Shown: positions 25,321 to 34,903, counted from the first letter of the stretch. The stretch is DNA of 64,000 nucleotides from Pedobacter sp. PAMC26386 (GCA_014302835.1 CP060294.1:3435067-3499066), one strand, 5' to 3'. Notes: generated by a model from the letters alone, not told the origin. Made by a program: numbers and translations.

Positions 25321-26319
25321 ATGAAAGCATTTGAAACTAACGAACAATTTATTTACTCTCTGATCATTGACGACCTCGATGATACCATAAGCCCTACGCA
25401 TAAAGTTCTCCTCGAAAACTGGAGATCAGCGAGTAAAGAGAATGAGAAAACATACCAGGAATTTGTTCAGGTTGAGCAAAATATTAGTGAGTTATATCAT
25501 GAACAACCTTATACTGCACAATCGTCCTGGGATATACTGGATCAAAAGATTGATCAGCTGGAACATAAATGGATACAAAAAGAAAAAGACCAGCATACTA
25601 AAATTTGGTATAGTATTGCGGCTTCTGTATTGCTAGTCCTTTCTTTAGGTTATTATTTTGTCAATAAAACCACTTATACGACAGTGAGTAATGAACAAGA
25701 TGCGGCTATAAAAAACATAACACTCCCAGACGGGACACAAGTACAGCTTAATGGAGGCGCCACCATAAAATATGCATCCCACAGCTTCAAAACAAATAGA
25801 AAACTTCAACTGTTAAATGGGGAGATCTTTGTTAAAGTTAAACACCAGGAAAAGTATCCGTTTCTGGTAGATCTTGGTGATGTAAAGGCACTAGATGTAG
25901 GGACTAGTTTTAACATCATTAAACACAACCGGGATATTGTACTTATCGTTGCAGATGGTGAAGTTGCTTTACAACAGCCTTTAGCTTCTAAATCAGTTCG
26001 TCTGAGTGCTGGCACTATTGGTCGTTATGCTTCGGCTACTGGAAAACTTACTGTCGAAAAGAACACAGATCCTAATTACAAGTCATGGATGAATAAAGAG
26101 TTCACCTTTATTGAGACTCCATTATCTGAAGTGGTTAAACAATTGAATAAAGTATATAAAACCTCTATCATCATTGATGGAAATAATTTGGAAACACGTA
26201 AGTTAACCGCGCACCTGCATTACCAAACACCAGACAGTGCTCTAAAAGTTATTACTGCAACTTTACAATGCAAAATGACAACCGAAGCAGGTAGTTATAT
26301 TTTAGCTGAAAAACAATAA
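25321..26319 (+). CDS. FecR-family anti-sigma factor
   Basis: Start taken at 25321 (MKAFETNEQF), 332 aa. A cytoplasmic sigma-binding region (residues 1-95) precedes one membrane helix (WYSIAASVLLVLSLGYYF, about 98-115). The periplasmic FecR domain (NITLPDGTQVQLNGGATIKYA, GEIFVKVKHQEKYPF) and a C-terminal DUF4974 domain (FIETPLSEVVKQLNKVY) follow. The layout is classical: it should hold or modulate the preceding ECF sigma and be released by the TonB receptor's signalling domain. The receptor gene follows 39 nt later. Confidence 0.94.
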   Translation: MKAFETNEQFIYSLIIDDLDDTISPTHKVLLENWRSASKENEKTYQEFVQVEQNISELYHEQPYTAQSSWDILDQKIDQLEHKWIQKEKDQHTKIWYSIAASVLLVLSLGYYFVNKTTYTTVSNEQDAAIKNITLPDGTQVQLNGGATIKYASHSFKTNRKLQLLNGEIFVKVKHQEKYPFLVDLGDVKALDVGTSFNIIKHNRDIVLIVADGEVALQQPLASKSVRLSAGTIGRYASATGKLTVEKNTDPNYKSWMNKEFTFIETPLSEVVKQLNKVYKTSIIIDGNNLETRKLTAHLHYQTPDSALKVITATLQCKMTTEAGSYILAEKQ

Positions 26320-26358
26320 ATTTCGCAAAGGCGATCTGGTCTCCCCTTATAAATAGGT

Positions 26359-28899
26359 ATGGTAAATAAGTTTGTTGCATTACTCCTTTTTGTCTGCTTA
26401 TGGCAAACAAGTAAACTTTATGCCCAAAAAATGCCGGCCCTTGAACAGCAAATCAGTATAACACTAAAAGCCGATTCTCTGATTAAGGTACTTACAAAAG
26501 TTCAGAACAGAACCAAACTCATCTTTTCTTTCGACCCGGATTTACTCCGGATGTATCAAGCGCCTGCTATTCATTTCGTGAATACGCCAATGACTACAGT
26601 ACTCAAAAAAATATTTAAAGGAACACCTTTAACCTTCGCCCTTGTTGGGAACAATATAGTAATTACAAGGTCAAAACCTGCAGTCTGGGCCATTCACGGT
26701 CATGTACATAGTGAGGATGATGGAGAAGAACTGATAGGGGCCACAGTATATATTCCTGAGCTCAAAGTTGGTGTAATCACTAATCAGTATGGTTTTTTTT
26801 CACTCAGTGTTCCCGAGGGGACTTATGATGTTTTAGTTTCAAGCCTGGGTTATGAAACTCAACTAAAAAACATTTATTTAAATAAAAACATCGATTTGGA
26901 GACAGAATTGCCCCCAAAGACTAAATTACTGCACGAAATAGAGGTTAAACAAACAATTACTCCAAATCCACTTTTGCAGAATGAGCAAAATTACAGTCCT
27001 GCAGCTCTGGGTATGAAAGCTTATTATGCCGGTGAAACAGATGTTGTGAAGGCGTTACAAATGCAAAATGGCATAAAAGCCATTTCTGAAGGAAGTTCAG
27101 GTTTATTTATCAGAGGTGGCAATTCAGATCAGAACCTTATTTTACTGGATGAGGCTGTTGTTTATAACCCCTCACATCTATATGGACTGGTTTCGGTTTT
27201 CAACCCTGATGCCATCAATAACATACAGGTCTATAAAGATTATATTCCCGCTAATTTTGGTGGCAGGCTCTCTTCTGTGATCGTGAACCGGATGGCAGAA
27301 GGTAATAATAAAGAGTTTCATCTATCCGGAGGAATCAATATGATGTCGGCCCGGATTTCTGCGGAGGGCCCGATTGTAAAAGACAAAGGTTCGTTTATCA
27401 TTGCTGTCAGACGAAGTTTACTGGATGTATTCAGAAATAAGTTTAAGTTATTTAACCCGAATTCCATTTATTATGATTTAAATGCAAAAGCAAATTACAG
27501 GCTGAATAAAAACAATAGTGTATACTATTCATTATATGCGGGGCAGGATAGGTTATTATCAGAAAACTCGTTCCGCAACGATTGGGGAAATCTAACTTCT
27601 ACCCTACGCTGGAATCATATTTTCAATTCAAGATTGTTTATGAATGCTTCTGCCATCTATAGTAATTATAGTAATCTGCTGGACCTGAACGCAGATACGC
27701 TTTCTCAAAAAAGTCAATGGAATACAGGGGTTAGAGATATTACAATTAAGGCAGATTATACTTTTTACAGCAGCCCGGTAAACCTGATCAAATTCGGACT
27801 TTCAAGTACTTATCATCAATTTACTCCAGGACAGACAAAAAATAAAGAGAACAATGAATTTAATATTGCAAAAGATAAATCTGTAGAATCTGCTATTTAC
27901 TATAACCAGGAGATTTTCTTTAACAATTCATTTGAAATAAATTTTGGACTGCGCCTTGGTATGTTCCAAAATGCACAGGAACGTCTTGATATTTTTGATT
28001 CACAGGGAAACAGGGTAAAACAGTATGACTATAAAACATTTATCAACCCTGAGCCAAGGATTAATATAAGCTATTTATTAAATGATAAAAAACGTCTTTT
28101 CGTAACTTATAACCGCAACTATCAATATTTACAATTAGTACAAAACAGTACGCTGGCATTTTCTTCATTAGAACCATGGGTTCCGGCCTCCGGAAAAATT
28201 GCCCCACAATATACAGATTTGCTTTCAGCTGGTTATCGTTATTCGCCGGGCAATTATACTTTTTCAACCAGTGCTTACTATAAAAAACTAAGCAACCAGC
28301 TGGATTTAATTGGACATGCACAAATTATTCAAAATCCGGATATCAGAAGCCAGCTTAAAGCAGGTAAATCTGATGTTTACGGTTTTGAAGCAGAAATCAA
28401 TAAAACAGAAGGTAAACTTACTGGTACTTTAGCATATACTTATTCAAGGGCATTCCGTACCATTCAGGGAATAAATGACGGTAACCGTTTTGCTGCAAAT
28501 TATGATATTCCACATGAATTAAAGCTCAGTGCTTCTTATGTTTTCAATAAACAGTTTTCACTACAAACTTTCTTTACTTACTCCACGGGCAGACCATTAA
28601 CCCTTCCAGTTGGTTATTATCGACACGATGGTATTAATGTTCCTATATTTGAAGGTAGGAATACTTCCAGGTTTCCAGATTATAGCAGACTGGACATTTC
28701 TGGTCAATATCACCTGGAAACTCCTTTGTCCAAAAAAAGATCATTATCAAGTATTATATCTGTGGGAATCTATAACTTATATAACAGGAAAAACCCTTTA
28801 TATTATCATTTGACTACGGATGCTTCAATTGATCAGAAAAGTTCTTTGGAGTATGCATTTGGCTTTTTCCCCTGGATCGCGTATAGCTTTAAACTCTAA
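26359..28899 (+). CDS. TonB-dependent receptor with STN signalling domain
   Basis: 846 aa with a signal peptide ending LYAQK. The STN domain (residues about 20-100: ISITLKADSLIKVLTKVQNR, FDPDLLRMYQAP) is the signal-transduction part that contacts FecR. A CarboxypepD_reg-like domain (WAIHGHVHSEDDGEELIG) and a plug (EGSSGLFIRGGNSDQNLILL) come next, and the barrel ends in hydrophobic strands (ending AYSFKL). It imports an unknown ligand and triggers the ECF/FecR switch. It is followed by a DUF4249 lipoprotein gene, the usual partner in Bacteroidota. Confidence 0.93.
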   Translation: MVNKFVALLLFVCLWQTSKLYAQKMPALEQQISITLKADSLIKVLTKVQNRTKLIFSFDPDLLRMYQAPAIHFVNTPMTTVLKKIFKGTPLTFALVGNNIVITRSKPAVWAIHGHVHSEDDGEELIGATVYIPELKVGVITNQYGFFSLSVPEGTYDVLVSSLGYETQLKNIYLNKNIDLETELPPKTKLLHEIEVKQTITPNPLLQNEQNYSPAALGMKAYYAGETDVVKALQMQNGIKAISEGSSGLFIRGGNSDQNLILLDEAVVYNPSHLYGLVSVFNPDAINNIQVYKDYIPANFGGRLSSVIVNRMAEGNNKEFHLSGGINMMSARISAEGPIVKDKGSFIIAVRRSLLDVFRNKFKLFNPNSIYYDLNAKANYRLNKNNSVYYSLYAGQDRLLSENSFRNDWGNLTSTLRWNHIFNSRLFMNASAIYSNYSNLLDLNADTLSQKSQWNTGVRDITIKADYTFYSSPVNLIKFGLSSTYHQFTPGQTKNKENNEFNIAKDKSVESAIYYNQEIFFNNSFEINFGLRLGMFQNAQERLDIFDSQGNRVKQYDYKTFINPEPRINISYLLNDKKRLFVTYNRNYQYLQLVQNSTLAFSSLEPWVPASGKIAPQYTDLLSAGYRYSPGNYTFSTSAYYKKLSNQLDLIGHAQIIQNPDIRSQLKAGKSDVYGFEAEINKTEGKLTGTLAYTYSRAFRTIQGINDGNRFAANYDIPHELKLSASYVFNKQFSLQTFFTYSTGRPLTLPVGYYRHDGINVPIFEGRNTSRFPDYSRLDISGQYHLETPLSKKRSLSSIISVGIYNLYNRKNPLYYHLTTDASIDQKSSLEYAFGFFPWIAYSFKL

Positions 28900-28904
28900 T
28901 CATA

Positions 28905-29789
28905 ATGCACGGGATGAGTAATAGTAATGTACCAACCAAAATAAGCAGATATTATCTCCTGCTCTTGCTTTTCTTACCAGGTATGCTGAAGTCCTGCAAA
29001 AAAAATACGGACAAGATTTCTTTTGATAAACCAAAGCATCAATATGACCTGGCTGTTGAAGGAGGTATAAACACTTTGACTAAATCTCAGTTTATACGAC
29101 TGACAAAGCCTTCTTTGACGCTAGATATCAAACCTTCAGCTATTTCAAAAGCCGTAGTTATCGTAAATAATGGCAAAACAGATCTAGTTTTTAAAGAGAC
29201 AATTACTCCGGGGGTTTATTCTTTTACCGATCTAAATTCGCCTAATTATAACAAGGCCTATACGCTGACAATCCAATATAATAATAAAACTTATACAGCA
29301 GTAGATACGCTAAGACAGGTCGTGAATATCTCAGATGACTTTTTACCATTCAAGGTAAAGAAAAATGAAAACGGAATTTATGATGGCACAATACCAAAAC
29401 ATACCTTTGGCTATCTTAATCCTAATAAATGGTGGATAAGTTATACCGGTATTCCACAATGGAACCCTTCAAAATTTGATGGTACAGAAGCACAACCACT
29501 ATATTTTAGTTATACACATTTTTTAGGCTCTCCAAATTCTTTATATCCGCTTAACAATCTTAAACGTACTTTCTCTTTAAAGGGCGAAGACACAATTTTT
29601 ATTTATAAATTCTCTCTTTCCAAAGAATATGCGAAATACCTTTATGGGGTCTTCCTGGAAACAGATTGGAGCGGGCTTTTTTCGAGTGTACCGGTAAATG
29701 TTGATGGTAATATATCAGGAAATGCACAGGGCTACTTCTATGTGACTGACATAGATTATCAAAAGTATAAAGTGAGTGCGCTGAAATAA
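28905..29789 (+). CDS. DUF4249 family outer-membrane lipoprotein
   Basis: 294 aa. Lipoprotein signal LLLLLFLPGMLKSCKKN. The mature part has the DUF4249 pattern LAVEGGINTLTKSQFIRLTK, AVVIVNNGKTDLVFKE and AYTLTIQYNNKTY, a set of Ig-like beta domains. These lipoproteins accompany FecIR/TonB receptor operons and are proposed to act as accessory ligand-binding subunits, by analogy with SusD. The start could also be the Met at 28914. The gene begins 6 nt after the receptor stop, completing the 22346-29789 run. Confidence 0.9.
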   Translation: MHGMSNSNVPTKISRYYLLLLLFLPGMLKSCKKNTDKISFDKPKHQYDLAVEGGINTLTKSQFIRLTKPSLTLDIKPSAISKAVVIVNNGKTDLVFKETITPGVYSFTDLNSPNYNKAYTLTIQYNNKTYTAVDTLRQVVNISDDFLPFKVKKNENGIYDGTIPKHTFGYLNPNKWWISYTGIPQWNPSKFDGTEAQPLYFSYTHFLGSPNSLYPLNNLKRTFSLKGEDTIFIYKFSLSKEYAKYLYGVFLETDWSGLFSSVPVNVDGNISGNAQGYFYVTDIDYQKYKVSALK

Positions 29790-29813
29790 TCAGTTTTATT
29801 TTTTTGAGAGGGA

Positions 29814-30113
29814 TTATCCCAGGTGCCTTTCTATAATTCCTTGCAACTGGCTAGCAGGAATTACACCTGATTGCCTCCATTTGATTTCACCGTTTCTAAA
29901 AAGAATTAGAGTAGGTACACCCTGAATTTGATATTTACTGGAAACTGCCGGATTTTTATCGACATCTACTTTTAAAATAGTTGCGCGGTCACCTAGCATG
30001 CCCTTGAGTTGCTTCAAAATGGGAGCCATCATTTTACATGGGCCACACCATTCTGCGGAAAAATCTACTAAGACGGGTTTATCTGATTGAATAAGATCTG
30101 CGAAGTTTGCCAT
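29814..30113 (-). CDS. trxA: Thioredoxin
   Basis: 99 aa starting [10 protein letters not shown]. The canonical active site is WCGPCKM, with the following [13 protein letters not shown] holding the cis-Pro. The reading frame is open to 30170, but the upstream extension runs through a terminator hairpin (30138-30167), so the start at 30113 is the sensible one. It is cytoplasmic, without signal peptide. Its role is general disulfide reduction for ribonucleotide reductase, PAPS reductase and others. A candidate 3'-end RNA element lies immediately upstream. Confidence 0.95.
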   Translation of the reverse strand: MANFADLIQSDKPVLVDFSAEWCGPCKMMAPILKQLKGMLGDRATILKVDVDKNPAVSSKYQIQGVPTLILFRNGEIKWRQSGVIPASQLQGIIERHLG

Positions 30114-30128
30114 AGCCGTAAATTTAAT

Positions 30129-30201
30129 AAAAAAGAAGCGGGGATCCCACTTTCGCAGTATCCCCGCCATCTAAATTAACGCTCTCAAATATATAGACGC
30201 T
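30129..30201 (-). ncRNA. Candidate 3'-end RNA element, copy B, with terminator
   Basis: Minus strand, beginning 28 nt after the DinB stop. It carries AGCGTCT, TATAT, TGAGAGCGTTAATT and AGAT in the order of copy A, then GCGGGGAT/ATCCCCGC with loop and TTCTTTTTT. It ends 16 nt before the trxA start, so it either terminates the DinB transcript or acts as an attenuator of trxA. The hairpin sequence differs from copy A but keeps pairing. The function is unknown. Confidence 0.6.
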
Positions 30202-30228
30202 TATAATTTGATAATATTATATCTGCTG

Positions 30229-30696
30229 CTAAATATTTTTTAAAATTACTCTCTTTAGCGCCATGATATAGCCAAAATGTAGCCCCTCATGAAAGGTTAA
30301 GAAGGTTGTTACATCGTCAATATTATTTAAGTTAACTCCATAACGGGTAGTCCATCCTTTATAGTTATCAAATATTTGATTATGATAGTCTATTTTGAAC
30401 TGATCAAGGGTAGAGACTAATAAGGTTTTTATGTGAGTGATCTCCTGTTCAGAAACAATTCCATCTGGCTTGGTGCCACCAGTATAGCTGAGATAAAAAT
30501 CTTTATCTACAAAGGTTTCCAACCCCGCTCTTAAATAAGAAATCCCCTGTTGGGCGGCAACCAGGTGAGCCATATTCCAGATGATGTTATTATTAAACCC
30601 TTCTGGTATCTCATTGAGTTGTGCTGCCGACAGTTCACTAATGCTTTCAATAAAACTTATTCTGACTTGTTTGACGTTATCAATTATCTGATCCAT
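30229..30696 (-). CDS. DinB-family protein
   Basis: 155 aa with the four-helix-bundle pattern of DinB/YfiT metalloenzymes. Candidate metal His residues are in NMAHLVAAQQ, TFHEGLHFGYIMALKR (the HxxxH-type C-terminal pair) and the C-terminal region. These proteins bind a divalent metal with three His residues and often act as thiol-dependent transferases, for example with bacillithiol or mycothiol. The exact reaction is unknown here. It sits upstream of trxA on the same strand, separated by a terminator. Confidence 0.85.
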   Translation of the reverse strand: MDQIIDNVKQVRISFIESISELSAAQLNEIPEGFNNNIIWNMAHLVAAQQGISYLRAGLETFVDKDFYLSYTGGTKPDGIVSEQEITHIKTLLVSTLDQFKIDYHNQIFDNYKGWTTRYGVNLNNIDDVTTFLTFHEGLHFGYIMALKRVILKNI

Positions 30697-30808
30697 ATTT
30701 TATTTAGTTTTTTAGTTCCGTTTAAAATTAGATTCTTAGTGCCATTCAAAATTTATCAGTTAATTTAAGAAACGGTTTAAGTTTTCTCCAATAAAATATA
30801 AGCAGTTT

Positions 30809-31972
30809 CTAGACATTGTCAGGTGTAATAGCTCTTTGATGTCTGAAAAATAGTTGTGAAATAGGTACAAGCATCAACCCGCAAAGACCAAAAATAACAA
30901 AGGCAATTCTCAGACTGAAAGCATGTGCCAGATACCCTATTATTGGTGGTCCAAGCAACATCCCAGTAATAGAGTAGGTTGCAATAATGGAGATCGCCAT
31001 TCCTGGTGAGTATTTTTTTGAGGCCCCTGCTAAAGCGTAGGACATAGGTACGACTGCTGCTGTCCCAAAACCAACCAGCGAAAAGCCGATCATTGCAGTC
31101 CAGAACTGTGGAAAAATGATAGCCAGAGAGATTCCGGAAACAATAAAGATTGCACTCATCAAATAAGTCGCCGGCATTCCAATCCTTGAGATAATAATGT
31201 CTGATAAGAATCTGGATGCAGCCATAAAGGTCATGAAGATTAAATATCCATAGGTAAATATCTTTACATGAAGCACTTCCTTAAAGTAAATACCGCTCCA
31301 GTCAAACATACCTCCCTCGCAAATAGCAGCAAAGAAAACAACAACTCCAAGATACAAAATATACGGATCTGGCTTCCCTACGATAATCTTATTTCCACTT
31401 TCAGACCGGTCCCCTTTCAATAGAAACTGGTAAGAATAACAGGTAATCAGCAAACTAATGATTGCTACAATCAATAAATGCGTATGCAAAGAAACATTGT
31501 AAGCCAGTAACAATGTAGAGAAAGCAACACCGGCAATTCCACCAGTACTCCAAAAACCGTGGAAAGAGCCAATAATTTTCTGACTGAATTGTTTCTGAAG
31601 AGTGATAGCCTGTGTATTTACCGAAATATTAAAAATCCTTGTGGTAAAAGCAAACAGCACTACTGCAACCACCAGGCTAAAAGTATTCTGGGTAAATCCG
31701 ATCATTGCTAATGCGACAGCGTTTAAACCATATCCAACAGCCAGAGGCACTCGACTGTTATACCGTGAAACCAGCCAGCCAGAAATTGGCAATCCGATTA
31801 ACGAACCGATTGGCATGGCCAGCAAAATTGTACCCAGCTCCGCTTCATTGAAGCCAAAGGCCGTTTTGATGGTTGGTATCCTTGATGCCCAGGTTGCGAA
31901 ACTGAAACCAGACATAAAGAAAAAAGTACTTAAAAATATTCTATGCTTGTTTTTAGTGATTATATCCTTCAT
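30809..31972 (-). CDS. MFS transporter
   Basis: 387 aa with about twelve membrane segments. The loop 2-3 motif is degenerate (GWLVSRYNSRVPLAVG), and FMSGFSFATWASRIPTIK at the start resembles the YbjJ-like carriers of the major facilitator superfamily. No neighbouring metabolic gene hints at a substrate. Its start is 25 nt from the divergently unrelated 31997 gene on the same strand (that gene ends at 31997), so co-transcription with the glycosylase gene is possible. Confidence 0.9.
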   Translation of the reverse strand: MKDIITKNKHRIFLSTFFFMSGFSFATWASRIPTIKTAFGFNEAELGTILLAMPIGSLIGLPISGWLVSRYNSRVPLAVGYGLNAVALAMIGFTQNTFSLVVAVVLFAFTTRIFNISVNTQAITLQKQFSQKIIGSFHGFWSTGGIAGVAFSTLLLAYNVSLHTHLLIVAIISLLITCYSYQFLLKGDRSESGNKIIVGKPDPYILYLGVVVFFAAICEGGMFDWSGIYFKEVLHVKIFTYGYLIFMTFMAASRFLSDIIISRIGMPATYLMSAIFIVSGISLAIIFPQFWTAMIGFSLVGFGTAAVVPMSYALAGASKKYSPGMAISIIATYSITGMLLGPPIIGYLAHAFSLRIAFVIFGLCGLMLVPISQLFFRHQRAITPDNV

Positions 31973-31996
31973 TTACACCACAAAGATAAGATCTGT

Positions 31997-32506
31997 TTAC
32001 TTGATATAAAGCAAAAGTTCTTTCCATTGTTCCAGTTTTTGCTCAAATGTTTTAGTTGCATTGGCCCCACTTGGCGAGGGTAATAAATGATAATTTTTAT
32101 CCTTACTTTCTTTCACATACTTCAAGTAAAAATGTGCTGCTTTTTTGCTGTCGAAAAAGATTTCTGTCAGAGCTGGATATTGCCTGTAAAAAGCAAAGAA
32201 GTCATTCACTTTTTCACTCTTGATGTTACTATCCAAACTACCTTCACAAGTACAGGACTCCAAAACATCCCATAAAGCAATTCCATGATCGAGTAAAAAC
32301 TGTTTCCGTGCTTCATAATCCGGATCAACAGGTTGCTTGAATAAAGAATAGATCAGTTTCCAGAAATGATTACCCGTATGTCCATAATATTGCTGAAGCC
32401 GCAAAGATCGGTCCCCAGGCATAGTACCCAGTAACAGGATCTTACAATTTTGATCAACTATTGGCGGAAAAGCAATTTTGACAGGGATAATGATCTCTTT
32501 GTTCAT
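31997..32506 (-). CDS. DNA-deoxyinosine (hypoxanthine) glycosylase
   Basis: 169 aa with the uracil-DNA-glycosylase superfamily motifs of the hypoxanthine-DNA glycosylase group: ILLLGTMPGDRSLRLQQYYG (motif with GTMPG) and YYGHTGNHFWKLIYSLF, then GIALWDVLESCTCEGSLDSN. The C-terminal LLPSPSGANATKTFEQKLEQW contains the conserved SPSGANA loop. It removes hypoxanthine from deaminated adenine in DNA, starting base-excision repair. It precedes the MFS gene on the same strand. Confidence 0.9.
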   Translation of the reverse strand: MNKEIIIPVKIAFPPIVDQNCKILLLGTMPGDRSLRLQQYYGHTGNHFWKLIYSLFKQPVDPDYEARKQFLLDHGIALWDVLESCTCEGSLDSNIKSEKVNDFFAFYRQYPALTEIFFDSKKAAHFYLKYVKESKDKNYHLLPSPSGANATKTFEQKLEQWKELLLYIK

Positions 32507-32637
32507 TCTTTATTTATATCTTGATATCAAGACACCTTGATACACGTCTAATTGTTTCTGATCTATAAAGATAGGAAGAGCCTGTTTAAATCCATCAGAT
32601 ATTGCTACCTTTGCAGATTGAATATTAAGAAATACCA

Positions 32638-33471
32638 ATGATACAGATAGGACAATACAACGAGTTGAGAATTACAAACAAGACAGAATCAGGACTAATA
32701 CTGTCTGATGGCGATAAAGAAGCGCTATTGCCCTATAACCATGTCCCAAAAGACGCTGAAATTGGAGATAATATTAACGTTTTTATTTACATGCATAAAG
32801 ATGGAAAATTACATGCAACCACTCAGAAACCTCTGGCTTGTGTAGGCGATTTTGCTTACCTGACAGTTGTTGAAGATGGCGAGAATGGTGTTTTCATGGA
32901 TATCGGTATTGATAAAGATGTATACGTACCAGAAAAAGAACAAAAACGCCCAATGTTTAAGGGTGATAAACATGTAGTTTACGTTTTCCTTGATGATAGC
33001 AATGACCGTATGGTAGCTTCGTCCAGATTAACTAATTATGTGGAAGAAGAAGAAATCAATTTTGAAGAAGGTGATGAAGTAAGCTTATTAATAGCTGACC
33101 GCAGTGATCTTGGTTATAATGCTATTATTGATAATAAATACATAGGGTTACTATATCAAAATGAATTATTTGACCAGCTTAATCCTGGTGAAGTCAGAAA
33201 AGGATGGATTAAAAAGGTTAGAGTTGAAGGAAAAATTGACCTGAGTTTACAGCCGATGGGTTATGGTCATATCCTGGATACTAAAGAAGTTTTAATCAAA
33301 ATGCTGGAAGAAAACCAGGGCCTGATCAATCTAGGTGACAAAAGTACACCGGAAGAGATTTATGATCAATTAAAGATCAGCAAGAAAGCATTCAAAAAAA
33401 CAACCGGTGCTCTTTATAAAGAACGTTTAATTATGATCGGTGATCATGAAATCAGACTGCTATCTGAATAA
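32638..33471 (+). CDS. CvfB-like S1 RNA-binding protein
   Basis: 277 aa with consecutive S1-type OB domains: MIQIGQYNELRITNKTESGL, AYLTVVEDGENGVFMDIG and VSLLIADRSDLGYNAIIDNK, and a C-terminal winged helix (TPEEIYDQLKISKKAFKKTT, GALYKERLI). The order of three S1 domains and winged helix is that of the CvfB family, which binds RNA and affects gene expression in Firmicutes. The exact role in Bacteroidota is unknown. A terminator follows directly. Confidence 0.92.
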   Translation: MIQIGQYNELRITNKTESGLILSDGDKEALLPYNHVPKDAEIGDNINVFIYMHKDGKLHATTQKPLACVGDFAYLTVVEDGENGVFMDIGIDKDVYVPEKEQKRPMFKGDKHVVYVFLDDSNDRMVASSRLTNYVEEEEINFEEGDEVSLLIADRSDLGYNAIIDNKYIGLLYQNELFDQLNPGEVRKGWIKKVRVEGKIDLSLQPMGYGHILDTKEVLIKMLEENQGLINLGDKSTPEEIYDQLKISKKAFKKTTGALYKERLIMIGDHEIRLLSE

Positions 33472-33492
33472 TATAACCAAGTTTTCCATATT

Positions 33493-33539
33493 AAAAGAGG
33501 TTGCTACGCTGATAAAAAAGCAGAACAACCTCTTTTTTT
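33493..33539 (+). terminator. Rho-independent terminator
   Basis: AAAAGAGGTTG and CAACCTCTTTT are perfect 11-bp arms around a 22-nt loop, followed by more T residues. It starts 22 nt after the preceding stop. Confidence 0.9.
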
Positions 33540-33635
33540 ATGCCTATAAATGGTAATATTAGAGTAGAAAGTGTTAATTTATTAACATTCTCCTCACAAG
33601 ACATATGATATCTTTACGCTCATAAAATCTATCTT

Positions 33636-34816
33636 ATGAAAAAAAAAACTTAGGTACAATTACCCTATTATTTGGCCTTACAATTTTCCTGGCTTGTAAA
33701 AAGCCTGACACTAACCAGTCTCGGCAGGCCGACCAGCTGAGTACTTCCTCCCGTAAAAAAACGAACGCTAACGGTGATTCAGACAATTTCAATGATGGCC
33801 CCTATGTTCTGTACCGTAACGGACAAATTGAGGTAAGGACTATTGTACCAGAAGGTGATAATCAGGTTGCAAACACTCAGACTTATGATCCTGCAAACAA
33901 ATCAGCTGTTCCAGTTAACATCAAATTCTCCAATCATCCGGATTGGAATTTTTCTGTTAAGCTGAGAAATGAGATTACCAATGAGAACGTATCTTATACC
34001 CAGCCGACCAAAATCCTTGCTTTATCTGATATTGAAGGCGAATTTGAAGCATTCAGAAGCTTGCTGCTGGCAAACCATGTCATAGATGAGCAATACAACT
34101 GGATTTATGGGAATGGACACCTGATAATCTGCGGAGACCTTTTCGACAGAGGCAAAGAAGTTCCGGCTACGCTATGGCTCCTTTATAAACTTGAACAGGA
34201 TGCCAAATCAAAAGGAGGCTATCTTCACACGATACTTGGAGATCATGAGTTTATGAACATGAATGGCGACCTTCGCTATTTACAGCAAAAATACTTAGAC
34301 AATGCTGCATTGATGAACCTTGATTACAATGAGCTTTATACAACGGACACTGAGCTTGGACGCTGGTTGAGAAGTAAAAATGTAATAGAAAAAGTGGGAG
34401 ACTACCTATGCTTGCATGGAGGGGTTTCTCCAGCGGTAAATAATCTTAAAATGAGCCTGTCAGCACTGAACAGTTTATGCCGCTCAAATTATGATAATTA
34501 TAAAAAGCCTGATTTATACACTGATCAGGATATCAAAACCTTATTTGACGGAAAACTTTCACCATTCTGGTACAGGGGGTATTTTAAAGACCCTAAAGCT
34601 ACCACCGCTGATATTAACAAAACGCTCTCTTTATATAACGCCAAAAAGATTCTTGTCGGCCATACGATTATCAGTACTAATGTAGGTTTTTACTATAGCG
34701 GCAAAGTAATTGGTCTAGATGTAGATGAACATAATGGTGATCGCGCAGGTGCATTGTTTGAAAACAATACCTGGTATAAAATTGATGACAGTGGCGATCA
34801 GACACCACTAAACTAA
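33636..34816 (+). pseudogene. Metallophosphatase lipoprotein, start out of frame at an A10 tract (phase-variable or frameshifted)
   Basis: The ATG at 33636 is followed by ten A residues and reaches TAG at 33651. One more A would continue into a full frame of about 393 codons: a lipoprotein signal (TLLFGLTIFLAC), a linker, then a calcineurin-like phosphoesterase with ALSDIEGEF, IICGDLFDRG, GDHEFMN, CLHGGVSP and GHTIIST. The metal-binding set D, H/D, N, H, H is complete. Without the extra base the frame can only start at non-ATG codons (for example TTG 34061), losing the first motif. It may be a sequencing error, a phase-variable switch, or a gene rescued by slippage. Confidence 0.8.
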
Positions 34817-34832
34817 CCCATTCTTACTAAAT

Positions 34833-34903
34833 AAAAAGAGGTTGAAAAGGACTGCCCCAAAAAGCCAGACGCTTATGTGGGGCAGTCCTTTTCAACCTTA
34901 ATT
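34833..34903. terminator. Bidirectional terminator with 20-bp perfect stem
   Basis: AGGTTGAAAAGGACTGCCCC (34839-34858) pairs with its exact reverse complement at 34879-34898 around a 20-nt loop. AAAAAGAG on the left gives a T-run in the minus direction, and TTAATTTTC on the right is weaker. It lies between convergent genes ending at 34816 and 34922. Confidence 0.88.

Noticed and set aside
30114..30170. N-terminal extension of thioredoxin
   Set aside because: It passes through the terminator hairpin; the Met at 30113 fits the thioredoxin family.
34859..34878. AGCGTCT on the minus strand in the loop of the 34839 hairpin
   Set aside because: A single short match without the other boxes; expected by chance.
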